Of a DNA stretch of 64,000 nt, positions 31,729 to 42,900 are shown one piece after another. The translations under genes were made by a program, and so were the position numbers. Each line of letters opens with the position of its first letter. Position 1 is the first letter of the stretch. The DNA comes from Dipylidium caninum (lineage: Eukaryota; Platyhelminthes; Cestoda; Cyclophyllidea; Dipylidiidae), in NCBI GenBank assembly GCA_017562135.1, contig QEYB01001401.1, forward strand, positions 62,001 to 126,000. Direction: 5' to 3'. The notes beneath the pieces are model-generated. The model made no database searches. It was not told the DNA's origin and saw nothing but the letters and a program-made list of their open reading frames with translations.

Positions 31729-33030
31729 TTTCAAATACAACGACCCGAATTTGTGCTTCTACATGTCCCCCTGCCATGTCATGTTGGCGTAGCTAATTGA
31801 ATTGCTAGATCAGGAAGAAGCAAGGCGCCGAATGGGGAAGTTTGGGGAGTTGTCGGCAAGCTCTGTTACCATTCAGTGCATATATTCACTCTATCCCATA
31901 TCGAGTTATCCTACTCAAAATTAGTTGGCTGCTATCTCCTCCTACTCCATTTCTCCTGAGTCATCTCGTTTATCAGTCTACACGGGCTGATTAGATCCTG
32001 GCCAAAGAGGATGGGAGCATATCGCATTTGTCCTTATTTAAATGTTCCCTTTACCTATTCAAAGCCAACAGGTGCCATTCAAATCTCACTTTAGACGTGT
32101 TCTATCTTCTCACGATTACTTTAAGTTACATTTTTTCGAATTTTTATCGGTATACAAAGTTAAAACAACATGTTGGTGAGTTAGATGAAGTTCTAGCTGA
32201 TTTCAGGCATTCCATCCCCCTGACACAATCTTTCACTGCCACCGAAAGGTTTAGAATTTGAGAGAAGTTGGACAGATTTATGCCGAAGAGCTTGATTGAA
32301 TGACACCGTCTCCAGCCTAAGAATTTCCCAATCGACCTCAAACGTTTGTCAGAATGTACCACTCTAAGCTGCTAGGTGACGTCAGTTAGTGGGGCGAGAC
32401 AGTTCGACGTTTCCACTTCCAGCCGATTAGAACATGGTGCGCTTTTGTAAACTACTCCGCCGAAATCCTATGTGCATCCAACGGAGTTCGTTGCGGCCCT
32501 GAAACTTCCCTTTCGAATTAGTGGATGAAAGGGCGAACGAGCAAACCAGCGCTAAGGCTTCCAGGTGACAATCCTCGTCGGTACGTGAGAGGAGTCCGTC
32601 CAGTCTCGACCGCAGCCAGTCACCAGAGTCGACCTTTCCGCTGTGTGCGACTGAGACTCGACTCGCGAACTACCTAGTCAGAGTGTAAAAATTGCTGAAA
32701 TCCTCCGAGTATCAGTGGAGCTCGCGGCAACTTCAAAATCCACCTTTCAAATGTGCGAACGAGGAAGAGAATTCACAGGCTTTGAAACGAAAATCTCGCA
32801 GGAGGCTCTTCCTTTACTCAACCGTGGCTAATCGCCACACCCGCTTCTTCCGCCGGTCACCACTACACGCTAGATACGAAAAACGCTTCACGATTCTTGA
32901 CAAGCTTCCAACTTTCCACTGGACTTCATCCACCAGGTCAAAAATATCCCGTCTCTGTTGGTCCAGACAGTGTTTGACCTTACGGGAGTCTCGAGGATTA
33001 GGCAGACATTAACATTTTATTCACTCCAAT

Positions 33031-33774
33031 TCATTCCACCTCTTGACTTATCCTCCCACAATCACAATCCCTGAGCCGTCGTTTGGCCGCTCCACGATGT
33101 CTCTCGCGTTGATCGCGCCTATTCCACGTGGTCATTGCTGAAACAGCCTCCAAAATTAGTTGATCCAACAGAGGAACAGTCGATCTCAGGAAACTCTCGA
33201 CGTCCTCGGCATTCTCGCCCGTCCCCAAGTCGGAAGCACTCACAAATTCCTCCTCCTCCAAGATGTCCGAGCCCCCGGCCGCCTCTGTGGATGTCACTTT
33301 ATTATGCACAATAATCGGCGGTGATTGAACCGATTTCTCGGTCACGTGAAGCTCTCCCGCAAGGTTGAGTTTTTCTGAACTCCTCCACGAAAGTGTCTCC
33401 GCCTCCTGTATGCCCTCGTCCATCACGGGAGACTTTTCGACTGCCCGCAGATCCGTTTTTATACCCAAAATTGGTGATAAGCGAGAAGTGGCCTCTCGCC
33501 TCTTCCCTCTTCTAACGAGTCCTCTCCATTTGCCCCCATGCTTTTCTGCCGTCGCCGCCTCCTCCCCTTCCTCCTCGTGGATCCACTTCTCGTCGCCGGT
33601 AAAAATCTTCATCGCTCTTCTTCTCATTGTTTTCGACACGTGGTTAGACGACGATCGCCATCGATTTGGACGGTTGGCGAGGCCACGAGTGTGCCACGCC
33701 TCGTCCAGGCGATAATGACAACCTGTCAGATAATCACGTTTCTCCAAATTGAAGGCGTCCAGCTGCCCTGACAC
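33031..33774 (-). CDS. long terminal exon of MEG-1 (247 codons)
   Basis: The frame is open from an in-frame stop just upstream to a TGA at 33031-33033, and AATAAA follows within about 15 nt, so this is very probably a 3'-terminal exon. A possible acceptor GACGAG just before 33774 would enter in phase 0, matching the micro-exons upstream; another acceptor six bases on would enter in phase 1. The product is highly charged, with Arg-rich and Glu-rich blocks (EEEGEEAATAEK, ILEEEEF), and ends near LLDQLILEAVSAM followed by a basic tail. I recognise no domain. No ATG suits this frame at its 5' end, so it depends on splicing. Confidence 0.45.
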   Translation of the reverse strand: MSGQLDAFNLEKRDYLTGCHYRLDEAWHTRGLANRPNRWRSSSNHVSKTMRRRAMKIFTGDEKWIHEEEGEEAATAEKHGGKWRGLVRRGKRREATSRLSPILGIKTDLRAVEKSPVMDEGIQEAETLSWRSSEKLNLAGELHVTEKSVQSPPIIVHNKVTSTEAAGGSDILEEEEFVSASDLGTGENAEDVESFLRSTVPLLDQLILEAVSAMTTWNRRDQRERHRGAAKRRLRDCDCGRISQEVE

Positions 33775-36700
33775 CTCGTCTTAGGCTTAGGATCTTAATT
33801 TTGCCAGATGACAATTTGTCCACCTGGTGCATTAAGACTTTTAATTAGAGGCTCTGGATCCATGGTCGGTGGGTCGCCAAGTCGTCCGAAGGGACTCAAG
33901 GACGTCCGACATCACGTCTGCACGGATAACACGGTGAAGGGGACGAAGACTCGTCTTGTATCAGGAAAGAGTCGGCCACCCCCCCCTCTCTCCTTACGAT
34001 TGCCGAGAGTCATGAGAAGTATGAGACGTCGAGAAGTCGATCGCAAGAGAGGTGGAAGAGAGGAATGTCGCCCTTGGCTACGGGAGACATCACGTCCAAT
34101 GAAGAAGGGTGGAGACGACCTGTGCACAGGAGCTCGGGGCACGGAGACTCTCGATAGCCAACCAGGAAAGACAGATGGGGAGAAGAAAAGAATAAGCAGT
34201 TTATTCGAATGCAAAACGAGATCAAGGAACTGTAATAATAGCGGGAAAGCATGAGGGGAGGCTTGGAAATACACGGAACAAAATGTTGCCAAAGTGAATG
34301 AAAGGAAAGGGAAAATAACTCGAAATCGGTGGACGAGTTGTAGCAGGTGACGACGTGTGCACACACACACACACCCCCCCCCCGGGGCGTCGAGATGGAT
34401 CTGCACGAGAGAGGAGAGGAAGCGGGTGAGGCGCAGCTCTACGCAGGGCAACGCTAATGTTGAAACGCACTTTGTCGGGCGATGGTCCTCCTCCGTCCGC
34501 CTTCACGGCTGGTGACACGTCGGTCGAGGAACGGGAAGGCAGCCAGTGAACGAGGCTGGGCACTTTTTGGCACCCTCCTTGTTCCTCCTCCTCCCCTTTA
34601 TCTCTGAGTGAATAGCAGTGGACAGATCAGGTGAAATCGTCTTGTGTCTACGGCATCTTCTTTCAGTGGAAAGGGTAAGTGCCGAGGTCCGCTGGATTTC
34701 GCCTTTCTTTCTGCGTCCTTCCGGTGACCTGAAGAGCAGACTAGGTGCTGTTTACATCCCAAATACGTAATTAAAGCAGACCCATTTGGCAGTGTCATGT
34801 CGGCTGTCACTGCCAAGATTCACCGTCCACTGGGCGTCGTGTGATCACTTTCCAATGCTTTCGCTCGTCTAAAGTACTCGAGGCGCCTTAAAACTCTGCC
34901 CATCCGCCCGTCATTAGGCCAAAAGGCGTCACGAGGTGCCACTGAGAGGATGGGGGCGCTCTCCCAAGTGGAAAACATAACCTACCTTAGCTTGCTTGAC
35001 CTCCCCGACTCATGGACGACTGCGGTCGAGGTTTTGGAAGACTGGAAGGCTGCCCCGACGTCTGAATACCCCGAAAAGGGGGCAAGAGGGCGGGAAGGTG
35101 GGAGGGGGAAGAGACGATGGTCGCGGGAATCGCTGAGCAGACGGCCGATTTCTTCTAAATATCCGACATAGCGTAAATTAAGCCTTGACAGATAATTAGA
35201 AGGCGTAAAAGCGTCTACTTACTTTTGTGCCAACCAAAATCACACAGGAAACAACTAATATGAGGCTATTTCTTAAGTAATCTCTAAATCTCTTGCATTG
35301 AAGTGAAGTGTGCTCTTAATTTTCAAACCAGAGAGGCGAGGGTGAGGTGAGGCCCCTCGTGCCCCGCCCCGTCTTAAAACACTCTCTTGTGGGAATTCAA
35401 GAAGAAGACAGTTAAGTTGACAATTTACACAATTCCGTGACGGTTAACTGTCTCAGGACCGAAGGCATGAAGACGGAAAATGCAAAATACTAAGAGAAAT
35501 TTTCAATCGGCAACCGATTTGCCTACTAATTGGTCGCTCTGAATTGCTTAGGCAGGAGACCATTAAAACAAAGTCTTTCGCTGAAGGGCAGTAACTTGGA
35601 CATTACCTCGGTGGAACGCGTAATTTGGGCGTTTTCTTTCACACGATGGGAACTTTGGTGCTGGAAATTAAGAGGGGAGTGGGAAAAGTTAGGCCGGAGA
35701 CAAAAAATAGCCGTTTGACTAAGTCGGGGAGTATGGAAAGACAAATTGATGGAATCAAGCTGTTTATGCCTTGTTAGACTCCCAAGTGATCCTTAAACAA
35801 GGAAAAAGTTGTACCTTCACAGTTGGAGATCCCCGAGACCTCGGAGGATTCACGTCAGACGGACGCTTCTACATGCAAATGGTGATTTGACTCCACACTG
35901 TGAGGCTCGCAGAAGTTCACCGGGGCAGTGGACGTGGCTCCTCAGGCCTCTGCTCCTCGTCTCTGTTTGAGGCTGTTGCAGTAGAAGGGTTCCGAACGCC
36001 GCTGGGACAGGGCAGAAAGGAGTTGAGCTATTTTCTCGCCATTCCTCCTCATCTTGAAGGCAGCACCACCAGTCCGTCGGCAATGCCGCTGGAATGTCAA
36101 CTTACCAGGCTGCATTTGGACGTTTCGCTTTTGGAGCACTGAAAGGGGGCAACGAGGCGGCCGCTTTTAGACGGGGCGGAGTGGCATGACCGGTTTAATC
36201 GCAGTAGGTTGGCTAAGGCGCTCACCTGGGACTGCGGGGAGGGATGGACTTGGCGGCTGACCTTCCAGTAGGCCGAATGTGAAGGCTGTGGTGGGCAAAA
36301 GTCATGTGGGTGGTAGAGCAAGCAAGGGCGCACATCACCGAGACGGTCCACTCACCTCCATGGAAAGCTGGCTCAAGGAAGTGTCCTTGCACATTTCGCC
36401 GGAGGGACTCTGAAAGGGCGTTAATAATGGCAACAGGGGGCATTCAAATTAAAGGAGTCGGTTCCGGGCCGGTAAGTGGTACTCGAACTACAACAGGCCA
36501 ATTTGACCGAGAGGAGTGACGCTGAGAGCACAGAATCCCCTAATCAAAACGATGAAAAACTCGAATAGAAGTGACAGATGAAGGCCGACGAGACGGAACG
36601 CTGAAAGATACGCTGAGGGTGGGAAAGACGAGGTTGCCGCGTAACGCATCCGCCCAAAGTCACCTGAGTGAGGTCCTCGCCTCCACATCACACTTCTTCG

Positions 36701-39700
36701 TACCTGGTATCCCGTGCCACCGTCTTTTACTTGAAAAAGCCCTGAAAGGCTTGGCGACGAGGCATTTCGGGAGGTGGGGTACCGGGATGACGCCCACACA
36801 GGCCTCAGAAGCGCTAACCACGAGGTTAGAAAGACGCATCTCCTTGTTGAAAAAGTCTTCTCTGTTTGCCTTCACTCGAAAGCCAACTGTGCCTCTGTCT
36901 CAAGTTAATGTGGAAACGATGAAACGGGTGTTTTGTTAAGTCTGTGTTAAACTGTGGCTGTGGCTCGATGTCTTCATTCATTAATTCTAAGGGAATTTCA
37001 CTCCCGTGTTTGTAGTCAATTTTTATTTTATACTTGGTCAAAAGCAGAGGGAACCGAAACCCGACTTACATGGACTTTTCTAGCACGAGTTCGAATTAAA
37101 TCATGGCGCTGCTCAACAAACTTTAAGTAACCTTAATGAATCCTTCGGAGAAGGAAGACTGCGCGTTTTCAGTTCCAAAAATTTCCTCCTAGCAACTTGA
37201 ATATGGGCGAGGCGGTTCGAGGCAGACCACAAGCCCATGTTGACGACGGCGAGAGAGGAAGGAAGGAAGACTGTGGAATCGGGAACTTCGTTCGAATCGA
37301 AAGTGGGCCCGTTCCAACCTGACATAACAGGACATGTACCCCCCCTCTTGCGAAGCCTTTTAAAGCCAACTTGCCACGAATTTGAGGCTACTCTTGTAGG
37401 TGGGAGTGGAATACGACAAAGTCCGTGGACGATGGGTCAGCAGCTCGTCTGGGAAGAAGCGGCCTGTCGTGAGTTAGAGTGGAAACTCGAAGGCACACGC
37501 CTCGGCAACCCGCACTGTCGTCCAATCGGTGTGGGGGCGGCGAGGTGCTCCGCCACAACCGCTTACCTTCAAGTCAGATTGGCAGGAGGAACTGTCCTGA
37601 GAGGTGTAATACGATTTCTGCAATGCGAGAGTGAAAAGCAGACCTTTTTTCCTCTCCGCTTGCCAGATCACCTTGACACTATTTAATAGAAATGGAGAAA
37701 CAATTTACCTCTGGCATCCGCGTATCCTTTACGCCGCACTGATAGACAAAATTCTTGCGTTTCTGAAAGCCACCGGAAACGAAGGGTTACGGGCGAATTT
37801 GGAGTTATGGGGGATAAATTAGAGCGTCAGAGGAAGGTATGAGAAGCTGCAGAAACGGAACTAGGCGAAGTAGGATTCCCTTCGTCAACTCCTCAAGCAG
37901 ACAAAAGCCGGCTACCTCAAACTTGCACTGTTTCTGAGAGCCCGACTGGTCAGGAGAACTTTCATAACGCTGTAAACGACAAGGGGGAAGAAAGTAGAGA
38001 GTCTGTTGTCAAAAGGGAAGGGAAGGGAAGGGAAGGGAGTGGGGACGGCGATGAAGGTCGCGGTCTCACCTCGGTTAATGGGAAAACATGGCAGCTTTCG
38101 TGGGAGGTCTTCTTCGACCAGGTCTGAAAGGGGCAGCACAAGTCACCAGGTCATCGTAACAGACTGCCTCGGTGTGCGGGAAAAGAGTCGTCTGAGCACA
38201 CTCACCTCGGATTTGCATTGGCAGTGTTGACTGTCACGGTAGTAGGGGCTGGAACGTCGCTGAAATATACGGAAGATGGGGCGGGGTCCATTTATGAGGA
38301 AAATTTACACCAGAAAGGGGTTGACGGCCCTGAAATGTGCTACCTCAAGTCCGGTGGTCTGAAGACACTCCTGCAGGGTGAAAAAATATGTCGTAAGGGC
38401 GGGCGGATGGAACAGAGTCACGAAAAGTTGACCATAGCCACGGAGAGCTCACCTCGACGAGACAGGGCTGTTGAACTGTGCCGCAGTAGAGTGAAGTGGG
38501 TTGACACTAAGGCCAGAGAAAGGAGTTTAGTAGGTGGGTAGAAGGGTGGTGAGGGCATTTTGGACTGACAAGGGATGAAGGCGGTACCTGACAGACGCCT
38601 TGACGGCCGTCGCTCTCGTACGAGACTTCAAGAGGTGGCCTCTAAACAAATACACACGGAAATATTTATCCAAGCAAGTCACTGAATTACCTCTGTTGAC
38701 GGCGTTGGCATCGTCAAGTCCGGAAAGCCAGAATTTTGGCAAGGCTGAAAGAACAAACGCGGTGAAAAAATTTTTGCGTAACGACTTCTGCAAAAATATA
38801 AATTCCATTACCTGGGAATCCCACGTCGGGCGCAAGGTTTCACCGCAGCAAGAACTCGTTGGTTGCTAAATCAGTGGTCGAACTTTAGTTGTTACTATGG
38901 TGTGACATGTGCATTGTTTGTGCAATTGCGAATTGATCAAAATACAATTGTTCCTATTTACCCTAAGTTGTACATTGCCTCAAATACTCAGCCCACGAAA
39001 TCAGGAATTAGTAGTTTAGTGGGTTAGACGGTGACCCTTCACCCACAGTAGCTCACAAAATTGATAAGCGAAGTACATTTCGCATATTTTTTCCCAAACG
39101 GGCAGCAGGATGGCGCGGAGGGGTATCGCATACTTATTTACATTTAAGTAGCGTGGTTCATACGTGAGGAAAGTGGTGCAATAAGTAAGTCGCACACGTC
39201 CTCTGTAACATAGTTGAACAACGAATGAAGCAAAATTTGAGTAAAAAAGGGAAAATTTGTTAACTGAGCTACAAAACTCCTCAAGAAGGCTTTTCAACTA
39301 CGTGGCGTCGCGTCGCGTCAGTGCACGAGGCTTCTCGCAACGGCTAAAGCGGCATGTAAAACAGACTCACCAAAGGTGAAAACGATAACTTACCCCACTG
39401 CACTCAACCGGTTTTCGTAGCGAAAACGAACATGGTGAGGGCTAATTGGAGCCAAAAGTGAGTAGAAATGAGGAAGATGGATGAATCGTAGAAGTACCAG
39501 ACACAATCAAACATACCTCTGTATTCAAGTTGGTGAAGGAAACTTGTCCCTTTAAGCAACTTCTAGTGCCTTGGCTCTACCCAAAAAATGGGATAAGACG
39601 GTGAATTTCTGACATTTATTATCCCTCTGTTTTTGTAAGGGATTTAGCCGAAAAATAGAGGAAATCTTACACATTCCACCGATTTTTGGACTGGCGAGGA

Positions 39701-39875
39701 GAGTTTATCCATCAACGACGTCATCTGAAACACCACAACGCCTTCTAATAAATCAACTCGGCATTACTGACGGGAGGTTTTAATATTTTTTAGGGTGTGA
39801 CGGACACAGCCTTCCCCCCATGGGGAAAGGAGAGACGCACACACAAAAATTACTCACATTTTTGCTGCATTCACT
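33031..39875 (-). CDS. second micro-exon gene (MEG-1), possibly continuous with the tubulin
   Basis: Eighteen or more minus-strand micro-exons between 39.9 and 35.5 kb are frame-neutral and in phase 0. Eight are exactly 54 nt. The peptides are rich in Ser, Thr, Pro and Lys and most carry one to three Cys, but they lack the RTSxRSSQ and CEGCSEF motifs of MEG-2, so this is a related design with different sequence. Lengths of 15, 18, 27, 30, 33, 36, 48 and 54 nt occur. The 3' end is the 33031-33774 exon. No separate promoter or convincing first exon separates it from the tubulin exon at 39956-39988; the exon at 39671 happens to begin with ATG directly after its acceptor. Confidence 0.65.
34360..34384 (+). 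repeat. CA dinucleotide repeat followed by poly(C)
   Basis: Seven CA units, then about ten C. Confidence 0.85.
35527..35538 (-). CDS. possible 12-nt micro-exon SDQL
   Basis: Acceptor ATTCAG and donor gtaggc in phase 0; very short. Confidence 0.25.
35607..35660 (-). CDS. MEG-1 54-n exon HQSSHRVKENAQITRSTE
   Basis: Phase 0, acceptor TTTCCAG, donor gtaatg. No Cys. Confidence 0.73.
35815..35868 (-). CDS. MEG-1 54-nt exon KRPSDVNPPRSRGSPTVK
   Basis: Phase 0, acceptor ATGTAG, donor gtacaa. Basic and proline-rich. Confidence 0.73.
36106..36138 (-). CDS. MEG-1 33-nt exon CSKSETSKCSL
   Basis: Phase 0, acceptor CTTTCAG, donor gtaagt. Two Cys eight apart. Confidence 0.75.
36226..36261 (-). CDS. MEG-1 36-nt exon VSRQVHPSPQSQ
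   Basis: Phase 0, donor gtgagc. Similar in length and Ser/Gln content to MEG-2 RS modules. Confidence 0.68.
36356..36409 (-). CDS. MEG-1 54-nt exon SPSGEMCKDTSLSQLSME
   Basis: Phase 0, acceptor CTTTCAG, donor gtgagt. Confidence 0.78.
37567..37596 (-). CDS. MEG-1 30-nt exon DSSSCQSDLK
   Basis: Phase 0, acceptor CTCTCAG, donor gtaagc. Confidence 0.7.
37709..37738 (-). CDS. MEG-1 30-nt exon CGVKDTRMPE
   Basis: Phase 0, acceptor CTATCAG, donor gtaaat. Confidence 0.7.
37916..37933 (-). CDS. MEG-1 18-nt exon KQCKFE
   Basis: Phase 0, acceptor CTCTCAG, donor gtagcc. Confidence 0.58.
38012..38038 (+). repeat. AAGGG pentanucleotide repeat
   Basis: Five tandem AAGGG units next to a MEG-1 exon. Confidence 0.85.
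38070..38123 (-). CDS. MEG-1 54-nt exon TWSKKTSHESCHVFPLTE
   Basis: Phase 0, acceptor CTTTCAG, donor gtgaga. Confidence 0.78.
38206..38259 (-). CDS. MEG-1 54-nt exon RRSSPYYRDSQHCQCKSE
   Basis: Phase 0, acceptor ATTTCAG, donor gtgagt. C-x-C pair as in MEG-2 C modules. Confidence 0.78.
38453..38467 (-). CDS. MEG-1 15-nt exon PCLVE
   Basis: Phase 0, donor gtgagc. An acceptor 8 nt further upstream would make a 23-nt, frame-shifting exon. Confidence 0.42.
38588..38614 (-). CDS. MEG-1 27-nt exon SDGRQGVCQ
   Basis: Phase 0, donor gtaccg, acceptor TACGAG. Confidence 0.48.
38691..38744 (-). CDS. MEG-1 54-nt exon PCQNSGFPDLTMPTPSTE
   Basis: Phase 0, acceptor CTTTCAG, donor gtaatt. Confidence 0.78.
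38812..38865 (-). CDS. MEG-1 54-nt exon QPTSSCCGETLRPTWDSQ
   Basis: Phase 0, acceptor GATTTAG, donor gtaatg. Vicinal Cys pair. Confidence 0.75.
39394..39441 (-). CDS. MEG-1 48-nt exon PSPCSFSLRKPVECSG
   Basis: Phase 0, acceptor AATTAG, donor gtaagt. A 9-nt version (CSG) is possible from an inner AG. Confidence 0.55.
39517..39549 (-). CDS. MEG-1 33-nt exon GQVSFTNLNTE
   Basis: Phase 0, donor gtatgt, acceptor TTAAAG. Other AGs nearby give frame-shifting lengths. Confidence 0.45.
39671..39724 (-). CDS. MEG-1 54-nt exon MTSLMDKLSSPVQKSVEC
   Basis: Phase 0, acceptor GTTTCAG, donor gtaaga. Starts with ATG, so it could also serve as a first coding codon if transcription began nearby. Confidence 0.7.
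39858..39875 (-). CDS. 18-nt exon SECSKN linking tubulin and MEG-1
   Basis: Phase 0, acceptor TTTTACAG, donor gtgagt. It is the first micro-exon after the last tubulin-like exon. Confidence 0.5.
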
Positions 39876-39955
39876 CTGTAAAATGGCGTAATAAAACTGA
39901 ATTAAGTCCAAAAGTGTAACAATAAAGTCAGTGGACAAGGAGGATAACGCGTCAC

Positions 39956-42900
39956 CTTTCTCATGGCCTTCTTGGCAGCCTCGTTAATCTAGGAATAGAA
40001 AAAAGGGCAGAAGTTTTGAACGGTCATCGACACTCTCGCCTGTCTGCAGGGAAAGTTTTTAAGGGAAGAGGGAGTCAAAGTGCACTAACGAGATCATAGT
40101 CCAACAAGAGTGACTGGAAGTCGTTGAGAGCCTCGTCAAATTCGCACTCTTCCATGCCTAGACGGGAGAAAAAGAGAGAAGGGAAACTCAGAGTCACTCA
40201 AACCAGGTGACAGCTTCCCTACGGAGTTTCAGTCGGGACGAGCAGAAAAACGTCGGGTTAAATGCCGGCAACGTTTGACCAGCGAACTTGGACATCAAAA
40301 GCGATTTCAGTGAGGCAGTGTTGACATACGCAAAGAGAACGCACCTTCGTAGAGGTACCAGTAGTAGAAGGCCCTCTTATTCTTCATTGTGAGGAAGTGA
40401 TTTCCAAGTCCACTGAGGGTGCTCTTCATGAGGGTGCCGTTGTAGAGGGAGGTAACGCAGAGCGGAGTGGGAACCATTCCAGTGGCGCGTATCACCACCA
40501 TCGGTTGACGACAACAGGAAAGCTAAAGCAAATTTCAGTTAGAAGAGTTCACGCTAATTCCCTTTATGGTTCCCTCAGCACAACACCAGTCTGAATTTTA
40601 GCGTCTGAGGCTTCTGCCCTCACACCGTGGCTAGAAAGGCGGCTGAATCTGTCACATGTAAAAAGAAGCTGTGGTCCATTCGTCAGCTCGCTACTGGATT
40701 TTGAGTTGAAGGAGAGGAAGTGCTGGAACATCACCTTTCACCAATAAGACAAGCCTAAGAAAGTCCAGTGGGAGGCAACAGAGCCTAACATGGATGCTTC
40801 AAAGTCAACTTCAGTCGGTGGATTAACGCATTGTCCCAATGAAATAAAGCTGAATAAACAGAAAATCCTTTTTGCTCTCCAAACTCGGACAAAACAGCAA
40901 TGATGAATGATTCCGGCGTGAAGTTGCCCAGAGTGCCCGAGAAAAGTGACCTTCTCCGTTCTTCCGATTAACTCACGGTTTCGAAGTCTTGGCTGGCAGC
41001 CTCCGCCTCACATGTCAATGTCAGTGTCCGAGGTACTAGGCGACTGCGAGGGAAGATCTCTTCCAACAGCTTAAACAAGGTGTTAAGATGAGTTCACTGA
41101 CTTTCCACTGTGTCCACGTGTAGAAGTGAATTTTACAGTAAGAAACAAGACTTTTAGGCTCACAATGCACGAAGACCATCAATCTTTTCATGACTGCCCC
41201 TTAAAAATTTTAACCACCATGTCTAGTCAAGGTTACCAGACGGGCAGACGAAAGAAACTCGTCAAGAAGGACTGTGACCCCCTCAAATTGAAGGAGACAT
41301 TGCATTTCAGAGATATGCTCGATTATGGTCTATTAGGCTAAGTGCTCGGCGTTTTTAGGGCAGAAAGTATGATATTTTAGTGTATTTTTTTCATTCGTTG
41401 CACTGTTACGCACGTGAGGACACGAGAGATCAAATGACAAAATTACAGTCTACATCGCAAATGATCGGTCAAGAGGTCAGTCACCTTATATCCGCATGGG
41501 CTCCAATCGGCGAACTTTAGTCTGCCTGACTGTTTCCATTCATCAACTGCTGACGTAATGATCGCCGGTGTGACATCTCCGCGGTAGAGGAGAGCGCAAG
41601 AAAGCATCACGGAGTCCTCGATGGACGATTCACTCAGAGCTAGTTGATACCGATCGGTGAGGGCCTCCTTGAGAAGCATTTCGGCACTTAATTCTGGGAG
41701 GTGGAAAACATGACGATAAGGTCAGGCTCGTCTGAAGTCCCCGACTATGTTGATCCTGCAGGTGGCATGTAGGATGAGTGGAAGTTTATTGCTACTCTCG
41801 GTTTTGATTTGTAGAAGGCTTGAAGTTCTTCTTACGTACTGTCTGATAATCATCAAAATTAATGCATTTCTTCTCATTAAAGGTGACAGTGAACTAATTT
41901 CTACATACATGCGGAACAAAGGGCACCAGGGACGCCGATTAGCAATTGGACACGCGGTGACCTATCAGATTCAGCACCGAAGAGTAATTTCGCGAAATGT
42001 TTTTACCTAATCAAAATGGTAAAATATCAGTAGCCCTGTGGTCTTTTTTCCTGTAAATATGACATTTAATCGGTGTGAGTTTGTATGGTACAAATGGAAA
42101 ATTGGCAGATTTCGATCCTAGCGACTGGCCAATGGGAGTCGAGGTGCGACGCGCGTTAACCAATCACCTGCCAATCTGAGTTCTAAATTGAAAAGAGATT
42201 TGTAGCCACTTGATAAGCGATTTATAAAGAGCAGCATGAAGTGAAAAAGTTCTCAGTCCCTACCAGCCTCTTTAATCTGCCTCCGAGTGCAGGTAGGCTG
42301 GATGGTGGAAAGTGGGCAGACTCACTTGTACTGTCGTGGACAGCCGCATTCATCATTGGATAGAAACTGCAGAGCACGAAGTGCAGACTCGGGTAGGGGA
42401 TCAAATTCGTCTGCAAGTCGGCCAAACTTGATGTGGGCGAGGAGTAAAATCGAAGTCCCGCCGTTACACCGCTAAAAACCTACAAAAAGAGGCATCATGA
42501 AATCAGGCTTACTAACTACACGAAACTTCCTATTCTGGGAACCGTGTGGGTTCGCAATGATTTTTGCGTTTGGGATCACATTAGGAGGTCGCACACTCTG
42601 ACAAGAGGCCAATAACTCAACATAATATCAATTTGCTTGTTTCGTGTGCCAAAAATAAATGTCATTTTCCGTAGGGCGACTTGAAATAAGGCAGATTTAG
42701 TAATTAACCCGGTCCTCTATAAGCTGGGAAATTTGATTCAAGGCAAAAGTAGTAAAATTTCGGTGGAATAAGCCCTGCAGTAGATGCTATAGCCTGAATT
42801 TTTAACTGCATTCCGCACGAAAGTTCAGGAAGGAGACAGACTTAAACCTCTTTGATCACCACAAACTCCTCATTCGTTGAGGTCTTCCTTTGAATCGTAT

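Noticed and set aside
33588..33640. The terminal MEG-1 ORF contains IFTGDEKWI, resembling the GDEKW motif of mariner transposases
   Set aside because: The flanking residues do not follow mariner, no further catalytic Asp block or terminal inverted repeats were seen, and the motif is short.
36660..36875. Possible micro-exon with CDVEARTSL near 36.66 kb
   Set aside because: Available acceptors give 40, 32, 29 or 17 nt; only an unsupported 12-nt version is phase 0.
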